Shown piece after piece: positions 61,876 through 64,000 of a DNA stretch of 64,000 nucleotides (position 1 is the stretch's first letter; the number at the start of each line of letters is the position of its first letter). The notes under the pieces are model-generated. The model saw only the letters and a list, made by a program, of their open reading frames with translations, searched no databases and had not been told where the DNA came from. The stretch is from Streptomyces sp. NBC_01445 (GTDB lineage: Bacteria; Actinomycetota; Actinomycetes; Streptomycetales; Streptomycetaceae). The stretch covers positions 868,001 through 932,000 of the forward strand of contig NZ_CP109485.1 of the NCBI RefSeq assembly GCF_035918235.1, written 5' to 3'. The translations under genes were made by a program, and so were the position numbers.

Positions 61876-62754
61876 ATGTCCCCGACACACACAGCCCACC
61901 TCATGGACGGCACCGGCACCGCTCGGCGTCTCGTCGAGGAGTCCGCGGGCAGAGCGGCGGAGCTGGTGAGGCGCACGGGCTCGGCGCCCTGCCTCGCGAC
62001 CGTACTGGTGGGCGAGGATCCCGCCTCCGTCACGTACGTCCGCATGAAGCAGGCCCGCTGCGCCAAGGCCGGTATCGAGTCGCGGCGCGTCCAGCTCCCC
62101 GCCGAGACGACGACCGCTGAGCTGGTCGCCACTCTCCGCGAGCTGTCGCAGGACGCGTCGGTGCACGGAATCCTGCTCCAGCACCCCGTGGGCCCGCACA
62201 TCGACGAACGTGCGGCGTTCGAGGCCATCGCCCCGGAGAAAGACGTCGACGGCGTCACCATGACCTCGTTCGGCGCGATGGCCTTCGGGCTGCCCGGGTT
62301 CGTCTCCTGCACACCCGGCGGGATCATGCGGCTCCTCGACGAGTACGACGTCGATGTCGCGGGGCGGCATGCCGTCGTCGTGGGCCGGAGCGCGATCCTC
62401 GGCAAGCCCGCCGGGATGCTGCTGCTCACACGGGACGCCACGGTGACGTACTGCCACTCCCGCACGGCCGACCTGAGCGCGTACGTGAGGGAGGCGGACA
62501 TCGTGGTGGCGGCCGTGGGCCGGCCCCAGCTCATCCGCGGCGAGGACATCAAGCCCGGCGCTGTCGTCATCGACGCCGGCTACAACGCGGGCAACGTCGG
62601 CGACGTGGACTTCGACACCGCGGCCGAGCGGGCCCGCCTGATCACTCCCGTCCCCGGCGGCGTGGGCCCCATGACCATCGCCGTCCTCCTGGCCCAGACG
62701 GTCACCGCGGCGTACCACCAGCTCGGCGCGGACCTCGATCGCGCGCTCGCCTGA
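61876..62754 (+). CDS. folD: Bifunctional methylenetetrahydrofolate dehydrogenase/cyclohydrolase FolD
   Basis: A 292-residue FolD: TVLVGEDPASVTYVRMKQAR (catalytic Tyr/Lys region), HGILLQHPVGPHI, EKDVDGVT, CTPGGIMRLLDEYDVDVAGR, VVGRSAILGKPAGMLLL and PVPGGVGPMTIAVLLAQTV all present. It converts methylene-THF to formyl-THF through methenyl-THF. The start at 61876 has GGGAGG seven bases upstream; ATG 61849 overlaps the aptamer. Streptomyces genomes often have another folD in the core. It converges with the next gene, overlapping by 53 bp. Confidence 0.95.
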   Translation: MSPTHTAHLMDGTGTARRLVEESAGRAAELVRRTGSAPCLATVLVGEDPASVTYVRMKQARCAKAGIESRRVQLPAETTTAELVATLRELSQDASVHGILLQHPVGPHIDERAAFEAIAPEKDVDGVTMTSFGAMAFGLPGFVSCTPGGIMRLLDEYDVDVAGRHAVVVGRSAILGKPAGMLLLTRDATVTYCHSRTADLSAYVREADIVVAAVGRPQLIRGEDIKPGAVVIDAGYNAGNVGDVDFDTAAERARLITPVPGGVGPMTIAVLLAQTVTAAYHQLGADLDRALA

Positions 62755-63277
62755 CAGGACCGCGCCGATCGCGCATCCGGGATCCCTGGTCGGTGGCGGC
62801 GTCGAGAAGTCCGGCCGCCGCCACCTCGAGGGCGGCGCGCGGCAGCGGTTCACACTCCAGCGGTGCGCACACCTCGAAGCCGAGGTGCCGTACGGCCGTC
62901 TCGCCCGACGGCAGCAGCTGGAGATACTCGGGCCCGTCGGGTTCCTCGCGGCCCAGGAGGAACCCGACGGTCAGCAGCGTGCCGGCAGCGATCCTCGGGG
63001 ATCCGGCCTGCGGTTCACGGTCGATCAGCGTGAACTCCCGCTCGTACGGGCCCGTCGGCGGCGCCGCCAAGAGCCACCGGGCGAACTCGGCGGCCCGCGG
63101 CGCGCCCTGGCCCAGTGGCAGGCGCCCGAGGAAGTACCCGTCGAACCACCAGCCGCCGTCCCCATCCACCCCGAGGGTGATCCACAGGTCCTCGACGGGC
63201 CGGCCCGGGTAGTGGGACCCACGCCATGCGAGGCGAAAGAACGGACCGGTCCCGGGACGCTCACCTCCGTACGCCAT
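62702..63277 (-). CDS. Hypothetical protein overlapping folD end
   Basis: A 191-residue soluble protein with a Gly/Trp-rich front (WRGSHYPGRPVEDLWITLGV, then DGDGGWWFDGYFLG) and a middle EREFTLIDREPQAG segment; it ends in a basic tail. I do not recognise a family. The last 53 bp overlap the convergent folD gene. It lies 28 bp downstream of the aminotransferase gene on the same strand and may be co-transcribed. Confidence 0.6.
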   Translation of the reverse strand: MAYGGERPGTGPFFRLAWRGSHYPGRPVEDLWITLGVDGDGGWWFDGYFLGRLPLGQGAPRAAEFARWLLAAPPTGPYEREFTLIDREPQAGSPRIAAGTLLTVGFLLGREEPDGPEYLQLLPSGETAVRHLGFEVCAPLECEPLPRAALEVAAAGLLDAATDQGSRMRDRRGPVRRARDRGPRRAGGTPR

Positions 63278-63304
63278 GCAGCGATCTCCTTCGTCCTCTG
63301 ATGC

Positions 63305-64000
63305 TCAGGCGACCCAGTGCGGCCGTCGCCCGGTGGACACCGACGGAAGGCCGGCGGCGAGCGCCGCCGCCATGCGGTGGACGGCTTCGCGCAGGGTGTC
63401 CGCCGGGGTCGTGTACGGGATGCGCATCCGCTGCTCGAAGATGCCGGGGTCGGTGGCGAAGCAGGCGCCGCTCTCGATCCGGACGCCGTTGTCGAGGGCT
63501 CGTTCGGACAGCGCGGAGGCCACCGGCTCACCCAGGTCGACCCACAACGACAGGCCTCCGGGAGGCAGTTGCCACGTCCAGTGCGGCATGTGCTGCGTCA
63601 GCGCGGCGGCCAACGCGGCGCGCTGCACACGCAGTTGCTCAAGCCGGGGCGGCAGAAGCCCGTCACCCCGGTCCAGGAGAGCGAGGGCCAGCAGTTGATC
63701 GACGACCGATCCGCCCATGTCGGTGGCCACGCGCTGGCCCGCGAGTTCGGTGACGAGCCGTGCGGGCGCCCGCAGCCAGCCGATGCGCAGGCCGCCCCAA
63801 TGCGTCTTGCTCATCGAGCCGATGCTGATGACCTGCCCGGTACCTCCCTTCGCCGCGTGGGAGGCGAAGGGAGGCGGCGGGGGGACGTCGAGCGCGAGGT
63901 CGGCAAGCGTCTCGTCGATGACCAGCCAGGTACCGGACCGCTCCGCCGCGCGCAGGACGCGTGCCCGCTCGTGCTCGGGCATGAGACAGCCGGTCGGATT
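63305..64000 (-). CDS. MocR-type PLP-dependent regulator/aminotransferase, N-terminus beyond window
   Basis: The C-terminal 231 residues of an aminotransferase-fold protein. The pieces NPTGCLMPEHERARVL, LVIDETLADLALD (PLP Asp), the PLP-Lys motif SIGSMSKTHWGGLRIGWLRA, and HWTWQLPPGGLSLWVDLGEP are visible. In Streptomyces, proteins of this form are mostly MocR/GabR regulators with an N-terminal GntR winged helix, which would lie to the right of the window. It could also be a free-standing class I aminotransferase. Confidence 0.85.
   Translation of the reverse strand, partial: NPTGCLMPEHERARVLRAAERSGTWLVIDETLADLALDVPPPPPFASHAAKGGTGQVISIGSMSKTHWGGLRIGWLRAPARLVTELAGQRVATDMGGSVVDQLLALALLDRGDGLLPPRLEQLRVQRAALAAALTQHMPHWTWQLPPGGLSLWVDLGEPVASALSERALDNGVRIESGACFATDPGIFEQRMRIPYTTPADTLREAVHRMAAALAAGLPSVSTGRRPHWVA

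Overview
The window looks like Streptomyces or a close relative. GC and third-position GC are very high throughout, and the regulators are those common in this genus (IclR, LysR, TetR, MmyB-type XRE, CGNR zinc fingers, an ECF sigma factor, a SpoIIE-type phosphatase). Several proteins read as orthologues of known Streptomyces ones (FurA/CatC-type KatG pair, Rox). No ribosomal or replication genes are seen. The mix of catabolic, stress and orphan regulatory genes, with several gene remnants, suggests an accessory or chromosome-arm region rather than the core.

Layout. 1-4.1 kb: end of an SDR gene, a secreted Kre9/KNH-like protein, and a divergent fur/katG pair. 4.2-8.6 kb: membrane proteins and a minus-strand initiator tRNA. 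8.6-16.8 kb: a nearly symmetric hexarate (glucarate/galactarate) catabolic locus. One module is gudD, a GntP permease, kdgD1 and a divergent IclR gene. The other is a divergent LysR gene, an L-talarate/galactarate-type dehydratase and a second kdgD. A shared 41-bp element lies upstream of the last two genes. 16.8-21.0 kb: hypotheticals, an ISL3-type transposase remnant, and a CGNR regulator divergent from an epoxide hydrolase with twin palindromes. 21.0-22.8 kb: a rifamycin monooxygenase gene (rox) preceded by a CTTGCGGCAAG inverted repeat that matches the rifamycin-associated element. 22.8-28.9 kb: two truncated genes meeting at a scar, an MmyB regulator, a lipoprotein, AraC/PhyH, and a two-gene operon encoding a secreted protein of unknown function and a secreted ribosome-inactivating protein (RIP) homologue with all catalytic residues.

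29-44 kb: a fused acyltransferase/SGNH protein divergent from an ECF sigma factor, TetR divergent from a glycoside hydrolase, an ABC-permease remnant, a DUF6183-like gene preceded by a coupled 37-codon frame, a 926-residue sensor phosphatase, several small enzymes, and a second CGNR/hydrolase pair. 44-49 kb: GNAT, a large putative glycoside hydrolase, SDR, and an ArsR-like regulator. 49.1-54.2 kb: a translationally coupled IclR / aromatic amino acid ammonia-lyase / ferredoxin-reductase operon divergent from a CYP199-like P450, with a 19-bp palindrome between them. 54-64 kb: a second P450, several NAD(P)-binding enzymes, GlxA-type AraC, an MmyB/quinone-reductase pair, folD behind a ZTP riboswitch, and the end of a MocR-type aminotransferase gene.

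How the parts work together. The two hexarate modules converge on 5-dehydro-4-deoxyglucarate and then 2-oxoglutarate semialdehyde; the last dehydrogenase is not in the window. Fur and KatG form a peroxide-defence pair. Rox with its cis element gives antibiotic-responsive resistance. The lyase, reductase and P450 may form one aryl-acrylate pathway. Names come from recognising sequence motifs by eye; no database search or computation was run.
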